DNA of 64,000 bases, from the NCBI GenBank assembly GCA_005239175.1, contig ML241294.1, forward strand, positions 817,275 to 881,274. The letters are read 5' to 3'. Of this stretch, positions 9,108-17,454 are shown one piece after another. Within the stretch, counting starts at the first letter, position 1; every line of letters begins with the position of its first letter. Under the pieces are notes generated by a model. That model was not told where the DNA came from. It ran no database searches and saw only the letters and a program-made list of their open reading frames with translations. Position numbers and translations under genes: made by a program. This DNA comes from a halophilic archaeon SHRA6 (GTDB taxonomy: Archaea; Halobacteriota; Halobacteria; Halobacteriales; Haloferacaceae).

Positions 9108-10409
9108 TTACATAGCTTCGACAAGAGAATTAATTTTTGTTTCAAGCGATCGTTCAAGCTGGTTCGTATATGCTTCGTAGCTGTCTGTTTGTTGCCCAGT
9201 TGGCAGTTCGTATACGTCCAATGAATGGCCGCTCTCGATGGTATAGGACGTCTCTACGTGTCCACCTTGCTCAGGATAAATGAGCAACCCTGGCGTATTG
9301 TGAGCGATACAATAAGACACCATTTGATAGAGGTCCGAATTTCTGATCGGTTTCGACTTCGATGTGGGCGTTTTCCATTTTGAATCGCCCACCACGAGTG
9401 GCCGCTGGCTGTCCTCGAGAACGAAATCTGGTTTTAATGTAACCGGGGGGTTTCCACCGTGGAGAAGACTTGTTGTCTTTTTTTGTTCATAGGCAGCCCA
9501 CTGTGGATCGTCGGCATTTTGGGCGATTCGCTCTAGTGCACGCCCAATAACGGCCTCAAATATGTGACTCATATTCATAAACAACGAAAACGAAGAGACA
9601 TCGCCATCGTGGAGGCTATCAACGTAGGAATTTTGCAGTATTGGCCTCACGATCCGAAGAATATCCGTGTAGTACTCGTTTAATCGATTGAGGCTTAGCC
9701 CCTCGAGTTCGACAGATCGGACCGGACGAAATGTAACCTCTTTTTGTAGCCGCTGGTTGTACCACCGCAGATCCCGTTTGAGGGATTCGTCTGCGGTCAT
9801 TCGCTGGAGAACAGACGTTGCATAGAGGATTGCTTGATTAGCAACGGTATCTTTGGTCAGTTCATCGTACACACACTCGAACTTCGTTGGAAACGGGTGC
9901 TGGCGTTGAATCTGTGTATGTACGTCAAGTTGTCCCCGAAGCTGTGGCTCTCGTGTCTCGACACGTTCGTACTCGCTGTGCAGGCCACGGTGGAGAATTG
10001 TCTGAACTTCTTGACAGAACAACGCAGCCAGCGCATCAATAAACGAATCACCGCCACGGAGCTGTACATCCTGGTCCACGGTCTGTGGATCGATACCCTG
10101 TGAGTATCTGAGCAAATAGAAGAGATTATCTCCGGCAGCCTTCGGTTGGATCCGAACCGTTGGGCCGTCTGGGAGCGAAACAATCCCAACAAACTTCTGC
10201 GATTTAAAAATGGTGCCGCCGTCGCTGTCGTAGGATATTTTCAGCGGTGTCGGGCCATTAGTTCCCTCGATGTGTGTTGCGATGAACCGACGGTCAGTGT
10301 CTGTGAGCAAAATATCAGTTTCGACGCGATCGTGTTCGGATAGTTCGACAGTATTAGATTCAGTATTCAACTGTTCCGTAGCCATTAATTCGGTGTTAGG
10401 AGGACTCAT
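9108..10409 (-). CDS. mcrC: McrC-like nuclease subunit of a type IV restriction system
   Basis: This subunit partners McrB in cutting modified DNA. The chosen ATG (10409, MSPPNTELM) overlaps the end of mcrB by 14 bases; an ATG at 10385 is an alternative. The N-terminal region has the McrC-type beta domain (KFVGIVSLPDGPTVRIQPK). The C-terminal PD-(D/E)XK nuclease is visible with D328 in LKPDFVLE, D342 and K344 in VVGDSKWK, and a QMVSY motif at about 362-366 matching the RecB-type QxxxY. The glutamate of the classic motif is replaced by aspartate (DxK), as in several McrC proteins. The gene lies in a less GC-rich stretch. Confidence 0.9.
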   Translation of the reverse strand: MSPPNTELMATEQLNTESNTVELSEHDRVETDILLTDTDRRFIATHIEGTNGPTPLKISYDSDGGTIFKSQKFVGIVSLPDGPTVRIQPKAAGDNLFYLLRYSQGIDPQTVDQDVQLRGGDSFIDALAALFCQEVQTILHRGLHSEYERVETREPQLRGQLDVHTQIQRQHPFPTKFECVYDELTKDTVANQAILYATSVLQRMTADESLKRDLRWYNQRLQKEVTFRPVRSVELEGLSLNRLNEYYTDILRIVRPILQNSYVDSLHDGDVSSFSLFMNMSHIFEAVIGRALERIAQNADDPQWAAYEQKKTTSLLHGGNPPVTLKPDFVLEDSQRPLVVGDSKWKTPTSKSKPIRNSDLYQMVSYCIAHNTPGLLIYPEQGGHVETSYTIESGHSLDVYELPTGQQTDSYEAYTNQLERSLETKINSLVEAM

Positions 10410-12009
10410 CGTCGTTGCGTTGGTCCTGTGTAGCGGTCGAGTGAATGCCTGCGCGCTGGTTGAAACCCGCAAGCGTGTGGAGCGCTTGGGTGAGTTCCTC
10501 AAGACTGAAATCGTTGATTTCCTGTGTCGCGGAATTTATAAATATCTCACCCGCATCTCCCAAGATGTCTTGTTGGAGACGGTCGAGTTGGCCGAAAAAG
10601 TACTCCTCAAGAAGTGGAAGGATATCATATCGCCATGCGTCGTACAGTTCTTGTTCGCTTTTTCGATCTTGTAACAACAGATACGAGTGGCCAATTTGTT
10701 TTCCCTTTCCGAGGTCTGGCAGGTGAATAATACGGTTGTTGAGACGTTCGAGAGCCAATACCGAGAGACTTTGGAGCCCATTTAGCGTCTCGTAGTCTGA
10801 TGTCGCAATCGCTTTTGCCTGTTTCATAGAACCGAGGCCGAACTGTTCGATCAACGTGTCGTACGCTGGCGGAAACGAGAGGAACCGGAAGCGACGACGC
10901 AGTGCTGCATCAACGAGAGCGATCGATCGATCTGCAGTGTTCATTGTCCCGATGAGATAGAGATTCGAGGGGACAGTAAAGGGTTCTGAGGAGTGAGCGA
11001 GTTCACTGTATACCGTTTGGCGTTTGTCTGTTTCTAAAAGAGTAATCGTCTCGCCGAATATCTGTGCGATGTTTCCACGATTGATTTCATCGATGAGAAG
11101 GATATACGGTGGCGGATCGTGACCGTTCGCATGGGCATTCGCAGCGGCCATTGCTGCATCTTCACAGATCTGTTTGAATATCCCATCTTGTATCGTGTAC
11201 CGAACCCCGGTTCCGTTCGAATCGTGTGCCGCAGTCAGCCCTTCGAGAAAATCCTCGTATGTGAACGAGGGGTGGAACGTGACGAGTCTGAGTTGTGACT
11301 CTGTCGGTGCGATCGACTGTTCGCTAATCCACCATCGAGCGAAGTGACGAGCTGTGTAGGTCTTCCCAGTGCCTGGTGGACCGTGGAAAATTACCTGTTT
11401 GTTGACCTGCAGTTGGCGGGCGATCGACTCAAAACGGGGCTGGTATTCGAACGAATCCGAATCGATCAGTTCATCACTCATCGAATTGCGTGCAGCACCA
11501 CCTAGTGCCGTCTCAACTACTGCTCTGTTCGTGATGTATTGCTCCAGACTCCCGTGTGCATCGACAATTTGTTCGACACCTCGCTCAGCGAGTTTCGTAA
11601 AACCCACTGGGTGTGGTCGAAGTAGCTCGCCAGCGTCGCTGATCTCGTCTGCATCAATTTCGACCTCGATCACCGCGTCAAAAAAGATGAGATACTCCCA
11701 ACTGCTATTGGTATCGTCCCAAATTTCGGACGCAAGTGCTGGATTGTGTTCCGTCTGCTGTACTTTCCCAGCGTATTCGTACAGTCGGTTTCCGGTGTAA
11801 AATAAAACGAAGTCACCTGAAGCAACCTCATCCCAGTGTATTTGATTGCCAGCTTCGACACCCCAGATGGGCACAGGGTCCTCGATTGTCCGATCGGAGT
11901 GGGTGGTCACCGTTTCGGGTGCCACACCGCGACTGAGTTGCTGGTGGAGATGGCCGAGTGCGAGCGCGTTGTTGCACGGGGATAAAAAGAGTCGCTGGGG
12001 TGTGTCCAT
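10396..12009 (-). CDS. mcrB: McrB-like AAA+ GTPase with N-terminal EVE/PUA-like reader domain
   Basis: The ATPase/GTPase motor of the McrBC system has about 537 residues. Walker A is GPPGTGKT (about 210-217), Walker B is LLIDEINRGN (about 304-313), and the McrB signature MNTADRSI follows at about 356. In known McrB proteins this signature takes part in GTP hydrolysis and McrC coupling. The N-terminus (about 1-120) is not the E. coli DNA-binding domain. It reads as an EVE/PUA-like module with IWGV, then SGDFVLFYTGNRLYEYAGKV. An EVE/YTH-type N-domain of a Thermococcus McrB is reported to read N6-methyladenine. The gene overlaps mcrC downstream and is divergent from the channel gene at 12093. 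Confidence 0.9.
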   Translation of the reverse strand: MDTPQRLFLSPCNNALALGHLHQQLSRGVAPETVTTHSDRTIEDPVPIWGVEAGNQIHWDEVASGDFVLFYTGNRLYEYAGKVQQTEHNPALASEIWDDTNSSWEYLIFFDAVIEVEIDADEISDAGELLRPHPVGFTKLAERGVEQIVDAHGSLEQYITNRAVVETALGGAARNSMSDELIDSDSFEYQPRFESIARQLQVNKQVIFHGPPGTGKTYTARHFARWWISEQSIAPTESQLRLVTFHPSFTYEDFLEGLTAAHDSNGTGVRYTIQDGIFKQICEDAAMAAANAHANGHDPPPYILLIDEINRGNIAQIFGETITLLETDKRQTVYSELAHSSEPFTVPSNLYLIGTMNTADRSIALVDAALRRRFRFLSFPPAYDTLIEQFGLGSMKQAKAIATSDYETLNGLQSLSVLALERLNNRIIHLPDLGKGKQIGHSYLLLQDRKSEQELYDAWRYDILPLLEEYFFGQLDRLQQDILGDAGEIFINSATQEINDFSLEELTQALHTLAGFNQRAGIHSTATQDQRNDDESS

Positions 12010-12092
12010 CACACTATATCAGTTAGATTGACTACTTGAAACTTTACTCCTTTCCGGCGATTTTTATAAACAGTTTTTATAATAATACATAG
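12010..12092. promoter_or_regulatory. AT-rich divergent promoter region between mcrB and the channel gene
   Basis: This 83-base gap separates two divergently transcribed genes and is strikingly AT-rich. TTTTTATAAA at 12061-12070 is a good archaeal TATA candidate, about 23 to 32 bases before the rightward ATG (12093), fitting a leaderless transcript. A second T/A run at 12074-12083 is too close to that ATG to serve it. One shared control region makes coordinated expression of both transcripts plausible. Confidence 0.5.
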
Positions 12093-13865
12093 ATGGGTAA
12101 CCAAGACGATTCTCGATGTGGGCACACATTCGATCCGGAGCAGTGGGAATCTGATCTCCCGGGAGTAGAAAGCGACCTAGACAGCGAGTGGACCTGCCAC
12201 CGCGACTCGCATGCAGACGCCGATCGGTGTGTGTTCCATATGTCGACTGAAACACAACACGAGCTTGGGATCACCAATCAGGAAGTCGTTGATCAGTTTC
12301 TCAAAGAGATACAAACGAGCGGACCAGAGTCAAAACAGTTTATTGACGCGACGTTCGACACACTGGACCTGCGCGATCACGTTATTTCTCCGCCGGATAA
12401 CGGTACCCTCGATTTTCGACATACAACGTTCGAAGGGAAACTACGTCTGGAAAATGCCACAATAACGAATGAGATCTCGTTTCATGGGAGCAGGTTCCAA
12501 CAAGTGTGGATGAACGGTGTCCAGTTTGCCAAAGAAGCAAACTGGTACGGTTGTGAATTCGACGGGACAGTGAAAGCAGACAAGGCAACGTTTGGCGGGA
12601 AGGTGTTGTTTGCGCGGTCTGTATTTCGGTACGGGGTCAGGTTTCGAAAATCCCCCACATTTGAGGGGAAAGCAGTGTTTACTGGAGCGTCTTTCAATAG
12701 TTACGCACGAATTACCGGGGGACGTTTCGGGGCGTTGGTGTACTTCCGTGATGTTACGTTCCACGGAGCGAACTTCACAAACACCAGATTTTCTGAGGCG
12801 GTTTATTTTGGGGATGCAATATTCGAAACGAAAGCACATTTCGCTGAAACTGTTTTTGAGGGACGGACATACTTCGGTAGCAAAGACAGAGACGACGATC
12901 GGGACGCTGCGACTATCGCGTGTCAACTCAACTTTACGGGCGCCACGATTCGATCGCTGATGGATTTCGATGATGTAGCGTTTCGTGATCGACAGGACAG
13001 TTCTGACAGGGACTCTACGGCCGATGTACTGTTAGATGGGTTGACGTGTACCGGAAGATTGAATTTTGCGCCAAGTGTGTCCGGAGATCAGTACATCAAA
13101 ATCAACGTAACCGACGCCCGGGTTGACGGAGGGACGTTGGCGCAACCAACGAATGGAACGGCAGTGTACGATTTCCACCGGACAACAGTCGGTGACATTA
13201 CATTGACTGCCGATACGTATGACGAGTCTGCGCTGGATGCGATTCGGTTTGTCGAGTGTGATTTCACAGAGTTCGACTTTTCACGGTATCGGCCTGCGCT
13301 CGAACCCGACTATCAGATCCACCAATTCTCAGCGATTGCTGCGGTACCAGACAACGATCTGTTGCCGGCGATCGAGGAGACCACGTATCAAAAGGCAAAA
13401 ACCGGTGCCGATAGTATTGGAGACAACCGGGCGGCATCGGCGTTTTTTATTCGAGAGATGCGCGCTCGAAAGCGTCGATTGGCCGCACAGATCAGTCAAA
13501 ATACGACTGGAAAAAAGCGCTTCGAGTACCGGCTTCGATACGAGACAAATCGGTTCTTCGATCTTATCGCAAACTACGGCGAGAGTGCGAGGCGAGTGAT
13601 CGCGTTTTCGCTTGTAACCGTACTTGGATACACCGGAATATACGGACTACTGTACGGAATTTCCGGAAACGAACCATACTCATCGAGCCCGCGATTCATT
13701 AGTTACCTATTGTTGAGCCTCGAATCGTTCACCGGACTCGTTCACGAAGGTGGCACATCGGTGGACAGTTGGTTCATCCGGTTGGTAGCAGCCAGTGAGG
13801 GATTCGTGGGGGCATTTCTCATTGCCCTGTTCTTATTTGCATTGACCCGCTCTGTCTATCGATGA
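12093..13865 (+). CDS. pentapeptide-repeat protein with C-terminal two-helix ion-channel-like pore
   Basis: This 590-residue protein starts with a Cys/His-rich region (C9-G-H, C35-H, C46-x-x-H) that could bind zinc, as in other haloarchaeal pentapeptide proteins. A long block of degenerate A(D/N)LXX-type repeats follows (about 80-330; for example NFTNTRFSEAVYFGDAIFETKAHFAE), which should fold as a right-handed quadrilateral helix. A charged linker leads to two C-terminal membrane helices (about 500-525 and 565-588). Between them is a SLESFTGLVHEG pore-helix-like segment, the layout of Ion_trans_2 channels, but without a TVGYG filter. It is divergent from mcrB. A role as a membrane-permeabilising effector is inference. 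Confidence 0.8.
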   Translation: MGNQDDSRCGHTFDPEQWESDLPGVESDLDSEWTCHRDSHADADRCVFHMSTETQHELGITNQEVVDQFLKEIQTSGPESKQFIDATFDTLDLRDHVISPPDNGTLDFRHTTFEGKLRLENATITNEISFHGSRFQQVWMNGVQFAKEANWYGCEFDGTVKADKATFGGKVLFARSVFRYGVRFRKSPTFEGKAVFTGASFNSYARITGGRFGALVYFRDVTFHGANFTNTRFSEAVYFGDAIFETKAHFAETVFEGRTYFGSKDRDDDRDAATIACQLNFTGATIRSLMDFDDVAFRDRQDSSDRDSTADVLLDGLTCTGRLNFAPSVSGDQYIKINVTDARVDGGTLAQPTNGTAVYDFHRTTVGDITLTADTYDESALDAIRFVECDFTEFDFSRYRPALEPDYQIHQFSAIAAVPDNDLLPAIEETTYQKAKTGADSIGDNRAASAFFIREMRARKRRLAAQISQNTTGKKRFEYRLRYETNRFFDLIANYGESARRVIAFSLVTVLGYTGIYGLLYGISGNEPYSSSPRFISYLLLSLESFTGLVHEGGTSVDSWFIRLVAASEGFVGAFLIALFLFALTRSVYR

Positions 13866-13919
13866 AAAAACCAAAGAGTAGACGCGAGTTCTGAGCCGAT
13901 CGAGCGGTTCTCGGAGCAA

Positions 13920-14606
13920 TTAATCGTGGGTCTCTGAATGAAGCGGGACAATAGAAATCGAGGGTTCGGTCGGTGGGAGTTCAACATCGTTGGAGTGTGT
14001 CGCCTCAAACGGAGATTCAGTATCGTGCTCACGGAGTAGTACAATCTCGCATCTGTTCGGGTCCGTCCAGAACCATTCACCGACGGTCGAATCTTCAACG
14101 ACAGAATCAACAGTAGCCTGACCGAGATACCGGTCATCATGGACGAAGATGAGTGTATCCCCAGACTGCAAAGATGAAATCGGCGCCCGTTCATCGAACG
14201 CCCAAAATCGGATCGTGCCTGTTGTGTGAAGCAACGCTGGGACGTCGTCCAGTCGGTTCGGATCGACGGCACTGTTTACAATTTGATTGTAGGCCCGTCG
14301 TTCGTCGTCGTCAAGCGGGACAAGATACTGAGAAGAATCGGTGTCTTCGGTGTCTGTAGGATATGTAGATTCGGCAAGTTGCTTGATATTGTACCGCCCT
14401 TTTTTTACCGTGTTGAGTTCGTTGGCAGCCTGAAGCTCCTGAAGCTTCTGTCGAATTTGGGCCTTTGGGTGATCGTTGTTCGGAAACGTCTCACGCGCCG
14501 CAGGGAGGACGATGTCGTACACGTGGTCGATATCGACGATATCTTCATTTGTTTTTTTATGATAGGCGACAAGCCTATCACGCACCATATCGCGCCAAGC
14601 ACTCAT
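13920..14606 (-). CDS. DpnI/DRP-type winged-helix protein fused to an EVE/PUA-like domain
   Basis: Residues about 20-75 (VDIDHVYDIVLPAARETFP, NDHPKAQIRQKLQELQ, then KKGRYNI) match the winged helix at the C-terminus of DpnI and Dam-replacing proteins, which in DpnI contacts methylated GATC. The C-terminal half (about 125-195) reads IRFWAFDERAPISSLQSGD, then LIFVHDDRYLGQATVDSV. It follows the same W / SGD-x-x-(L/I)-F / R-Y-L-G-x-x-x-V plan as the N-domain of the McrB at 12009. No nuclease motif is visible, so this looks like a stand-alone modified-DNA sensor. It is convergent with the channel gene (54-base gap). The domain assignment is by eye. Confidence 0.6.
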   Translation of the reverse strand: MSAWRDMVRDRLVAYHKKTNEDIVDIDHVYDIVLPAARETFPNNDHPKAQIRQKLQELQAANELNTVKKGRYNIKQLAESTYPTDTEDTDSSQYLVPLDDDERRAYNQIVNSAVDPNRLDDVPALLHTTGTIRFWAFDERAPISSLQSGDTLIFVHDDRYLGQATVDSVVEDSTVGEWFWTDPNRCEIVLLREHDTESPFEATHSNDVELPPTEPSISIVPLHSETHD

Positions 14607-14759
14607 ACGCAGATATTATTGCACATCGTGTTATGAGTTACTGACAGCAATCTGTGAAAGTGATGGCTGAAAGGAATCTACTAGATGAATCAATCACGAT
14701 GACAAATTCTGAGCACCAATCGCGCGAACGCTTTTGCCGCCCGACGACAACGATGTCGT

Positions 14760-15281
14760 ATGCGCGACGATGGAACGACGGTTTCGAATATTACTGCACC
14801 GATCGCAACGCCGGCGGCGGCTGCCGCGGCCGATCGAGGATCCTACTCGACAAGCGATATTGAGGCACAATCCCTTGCTGCAGCAGCCGCAGATAGCCCG
14901 CTCACCCTCGCATTCTTTCCAGGGGTGTACTCGCGGACGTGCACAAAGGAACTGTGTCAGCTCCGCGATTGGACTGACGACGTCACAGATATGAATGGAG
15001 TGCTCTACGGCGTGAGTGCAGATACCCCGTGGTCTCACCTCGCGTTCATTGACGAGTACGACATCTCGTATCCGCTCATGTCGACGTTCAATAACACGCT
15101 CGCCGCGGAGTTCGACGTCGAGCGGACTGAGAGTGTCCTAGCCGGGATTACCGATCGGGCGGTATTCGTCCTCGATCCAGAACTGACTATCAGATACGCG
15201 TGGACGACGACCGAATCGCTCGTCTTTCCGGATCTCGAGGCGATCGAGTCGACAATCGAGACGATCACCGCCAAACAATGA
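14760..15281 (+). CDS. peroxiredoxin-like (AhpC/TSA, redoxin) protein
   Basis: This 173-residue thioredoxin-fold protein probably reduces peroxides. The active-site stretch FFPGVYSRTCTKELCQLRD carries the peroxidatic cysteine (about C61) in a P-x-x-x-S-x-x-C form of the family motif, with a second cysteine (about C66) that could resolve it. An unusual Ala-rich run (APIATPAAAAAADRG) lies in the N-terminal tail where relatives have TAP. It overlaps the following yqeC by ATGA, so the two are co-transcribed. Confidence 0.8.
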   Translation: MRDDGTTVSNITAPIATPAAAAAADRGSYSTSDIEAQSLAAAAADSPLTLAFFPGVYSRTCTKELCQLRDWTDDVTDMNGVLYGVSADTPWSHLAFIDEYDISYPLMSTFNNTLAAEFDVERTESVLAGITDRAVFVLDPELTIRYAWTTTESLVFPDLEAIESTIETITAKQ

Positions 15282-16219
15282 CGCTGCAACAGTCACATCC
15301 CTGCGTTCGCTGTGGCGTGACGATCGAGCCCGGCAATGTCTTTTCAGCAGTCGACGTGCTCGACGGTGACGGCGATTTGCGGGCACTGTTGTGCGAGGAT
15401 TGTGGAGACGGCCTTCGAGCGTACGTCGACGGCGGACACGTCGAGCCGGATGCCCCAGCGGAGGGCCAAAGCGGGTATTCGATCGTCGAGGCACTCGGCG
15501 CCGATCGCGGCGTGACCTGCGTTGTCGGAGCAGGCGGCAAGAAGACGACGCTGTACGCGCTCGCCGCGCGGCTCTCGAACGCGATCGTCACCGCAACCGT
15601 CCGCATCCCGATCTTCGACAGCCACGTCTCTCGGGTGGCCGTTGGTGAGGACCCGCTGTCAGCCCTGCCAGCGGGTGCGGACGGGCCGCTCGGGCTCGTC
15701 GCCGAGCGGGAGGGCGACAGGTACCGCGGCTTTTCGCCGGAGACGATCGATTCGATCGCCGCGTTACACACCGGACCGGTACTGGTCAAAGCCGACGGCG
15801 CGCGAACGCGGGAGTTCAAAGCGCCAAACGCGAGCGAGCCACGGATTCCGGCCGCAACGCGAACCGTCGTCCCGATCGTCAGCGCCCACGCTGTCGGCGA
15901 GCCACTGACCGAGGCAGCCGTCCATCGCCCCGAGCGGGTCGCGTCGCTGACTGATCTCGAACTCGGCGACGAGATCACGCCCGGAGCGATCGCTGAGGTG
16001 CTCGCCTCTCCAGAGGGCGGGCTGAAGGACGTGCCGCGGGGCGCAACAGTCGTGCCACTTATCAATAAGGTCGATACCGACGAAGACGCCGCGGCAGCCC
16101 ACGAGATCGCCGATCGACTCTTCGAGACGGTCGCGGCGAATCCCTTCGGTCCGGACGTGCGGCGGATTGTGTTGGCCCGGATGGTCGACGCCGCGGTCGT
16201 CTCGGTTCGACTGGCGTGA
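15278..16219 (+). CDS. yqeC: YqeC-like molybdenum/selenium cofactor accessory protein with N-terminal zinc ribbon
   Basis: The chosen ATG (15278) overlaps the peroxiredoxin stop. Residues about 10-50 form a zinc ribbon (CVRC then CEDC). A YqeC P-loop region follows, with VVGAGGKKTTLYALAARL (GxGKKT, about residues 84-90) and a LVKADGARTREFKAPNASEP segment characteristic of the family. YqeC proteins are linked to molybdenum hydroxylase maturation. The gene is convergent with mobA: its TGA is followed directly by the mobA stop, fitting a shared cofactor theme. The zinc-ribbon fusion is not part of bacterial YqeC as I know it. Confidence 0.8.
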   Translation: MTLQQSHPCVRCGVTIEPGNVFSAVDVLDGDGDLRALLCEDCGDGLRAYVDGGHVEPDAPAEGQSGYSIVEALGADRGVTCVVGAGGKKTTLYALAARLSNAIVTATVRIPIFDSHVSRVAVGEDPLSALPAGADGPLGLVAEREGDRYRGFSPETIDSIAALHTGPVLVKADGARTREFKAPNASEPRIPAATRTVVPIVSAHAVGEPLTEAAVHRPERVASLTDLELGDEITPGAIAEVLASPEGGLKDVPRGATVVPLINKVDTDEDAAAAHEIADRLFETVAANPFGPDVRRIVLARMVDAAVVSVRLA

Positions 16220-16843
16220 TCACTCCTTCAGACGGGTTTGGGCTGCCTCGAACTCCGCTTGTGTATTCAGGTTCTCAAAGCTCTCTTCGCCGCCATGAGC
16301 GGCGATCGCCGCGTCGTCGACAACCCGATAGTCGAGTTCGAAAAGCGGCGGGAGAATCTTGCGATCGCCGCGTTCGATCGCCGCCTCGCACGCCGCAGTC
16401 ATTCGATCGACGTGGTACACCGCGTGGGTTGTCTGATACCACTCGTCGTCAACCCGCGGCACTGCTGCCTCAGCGGTTTCGGCAACCGTAAAGAGGTGTT
16501 CGACGAGTGAGGGCTGGACAAACGGCATGTCGCAGGCGACGACAAACGCGTACTCGGCGTCCGTGTCAGAAAGCGCGTCGAGGCCGGTGTGGATGCCGAC
16601 CATCGGACCGCCGTCTGGGTCAGGATCGATCCCGTAGCGCACCGCATACGGATAGCCGTTCATCGCGGCCTCGATCGCCGCCTGCTGGTCGGCCCGGCAG
16701 TTGACAACCAGCGTGTCGATCACGCCGGTCAGTCGGTCAGCGACCCGTCGGATCATCGGTGTCCCAGCCAGTTCAGCGACGGCCTTGTCGGCATCGCCAA
16801 AGCGGGTCGATCGGCCGCCTGCGATAATGACGCCAGCGCGCAT
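16220..16843 (-). CDS. mobA: MobA-like molybdenum cofactor guanylyltransferase
   Basis: This 207-residue nucleotidyltransferase begins with MRAGVIIAGGRSTRFGDADKAVAELAGTP, the N-terminal GTP-binding signature (GGxSxRFGxxKA) of MobA, which attaches GMP to molybdopterin. The metal-binding VACDMPF at about residue 98 is also present. The product would serve molybdopterin enzymes; the window also has a tungstopterin-type aldehyde ferredoxin oxidoreductase at 22168. It is convergent with yqeC with no gap. Confidence 0.88.
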   Translation of the reverse strand: MRAGVIIAGGRSTRFGDADKAVAELAGTPMIRRVADRLTGVIDTLVVNCRADQQAAIEAAMNGYPYAVRYGIDPDPDGGPMVGIHTGLDALSDTDAEYAFVVACDMPFVQPSLVEHLFTVAETAEAAVPRVDDEWYQTTHAVYHVDRMTAACEAAIERGDRKILPPLFELDYRVVDDAAIAAHGGEESFENLNTQAEFEAAQTRLKE

Positions 16844-16970
16844 GGACGACTGTTGCGGGCGGGCAGTCTTGTGAGTTGCGGCAGGTCCTGACGCGGGCCG
16901 AAAGCCGCGCTACCGCGCGTGCCCGAGTCGAAGCGCGAGGTTTCTTTGGCGTTCGATCCGAAGCCAATCC

Positions 16971-17366
16971 ATGGACAGAGAGCCACTCTCACTTGGCGTG
17001 CCGCGACAGATCCTCGAATCGTTGCCAGACGACGAAGGAGCGGCGGCCATGGACATGCAACGGGCCGTCGAGGGGATCGAAAGCCGAATCAACCGGGCGA
17101 TCGACGCGACGGATGACGAAAGCGAGGCCGTCTCGATTGCCGTCGACGCGATCGAACACATGGAGACACAGATCGAGACGTACGACGAGTTCGTCCCCGA
17201 ACTGCGCGCATGGGGGCAGTCGCCGATCTATGCGATCGCCTGGCGGAACCTCCATGCCGATCTCATCATGCAGCTCTATGAGGTCGAGTGGCTCGCCGAA
17301 TCGCTGGATACCGAACGGAACTACCGGATGGTCGAAGATGGAATCCGATTTGGCAAGCGCGACTGA
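16971..17366 (+). CDS. conserved-looking hypothetical protein
   Basis: This acidic, mostly helical 131-residue protein starts MDREPLSLGVPRQILESLPDDEG and has heptad-like helices in the middle (SRINRAIDATDDESEAV, AIEHMETQIETYDEFV). It has a WRNLHADLIMQLYEVEWLAESL segment near the end. I do not recognise the family and see no cofactor motif. Codon use and composition match its neighbours, so it is probably a real chromosomal gene, between mobA and the MoaD-like gene. Confidence 0.65.
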   Translation: MDREPLSLGVPRQILESLPDDEGAAAMDMQRAVEGIESRINRAIDATDDESEAVSIAVDAIEHMETQIETYDEFVPELRAWGQSPIYAIAWRNLHADLIMQLYEVEWLAESLDTERNYRMVEDGIRFGKRD

Positions 17367-17454
17367 CCGAACGTGACAGGACAACCGACACAGGTCGTCG
17401 GCTGTCGGTTGTCGGAGAACGCAGCTTTTTACTCTCGGCCGGCGTGTGTCTGGT

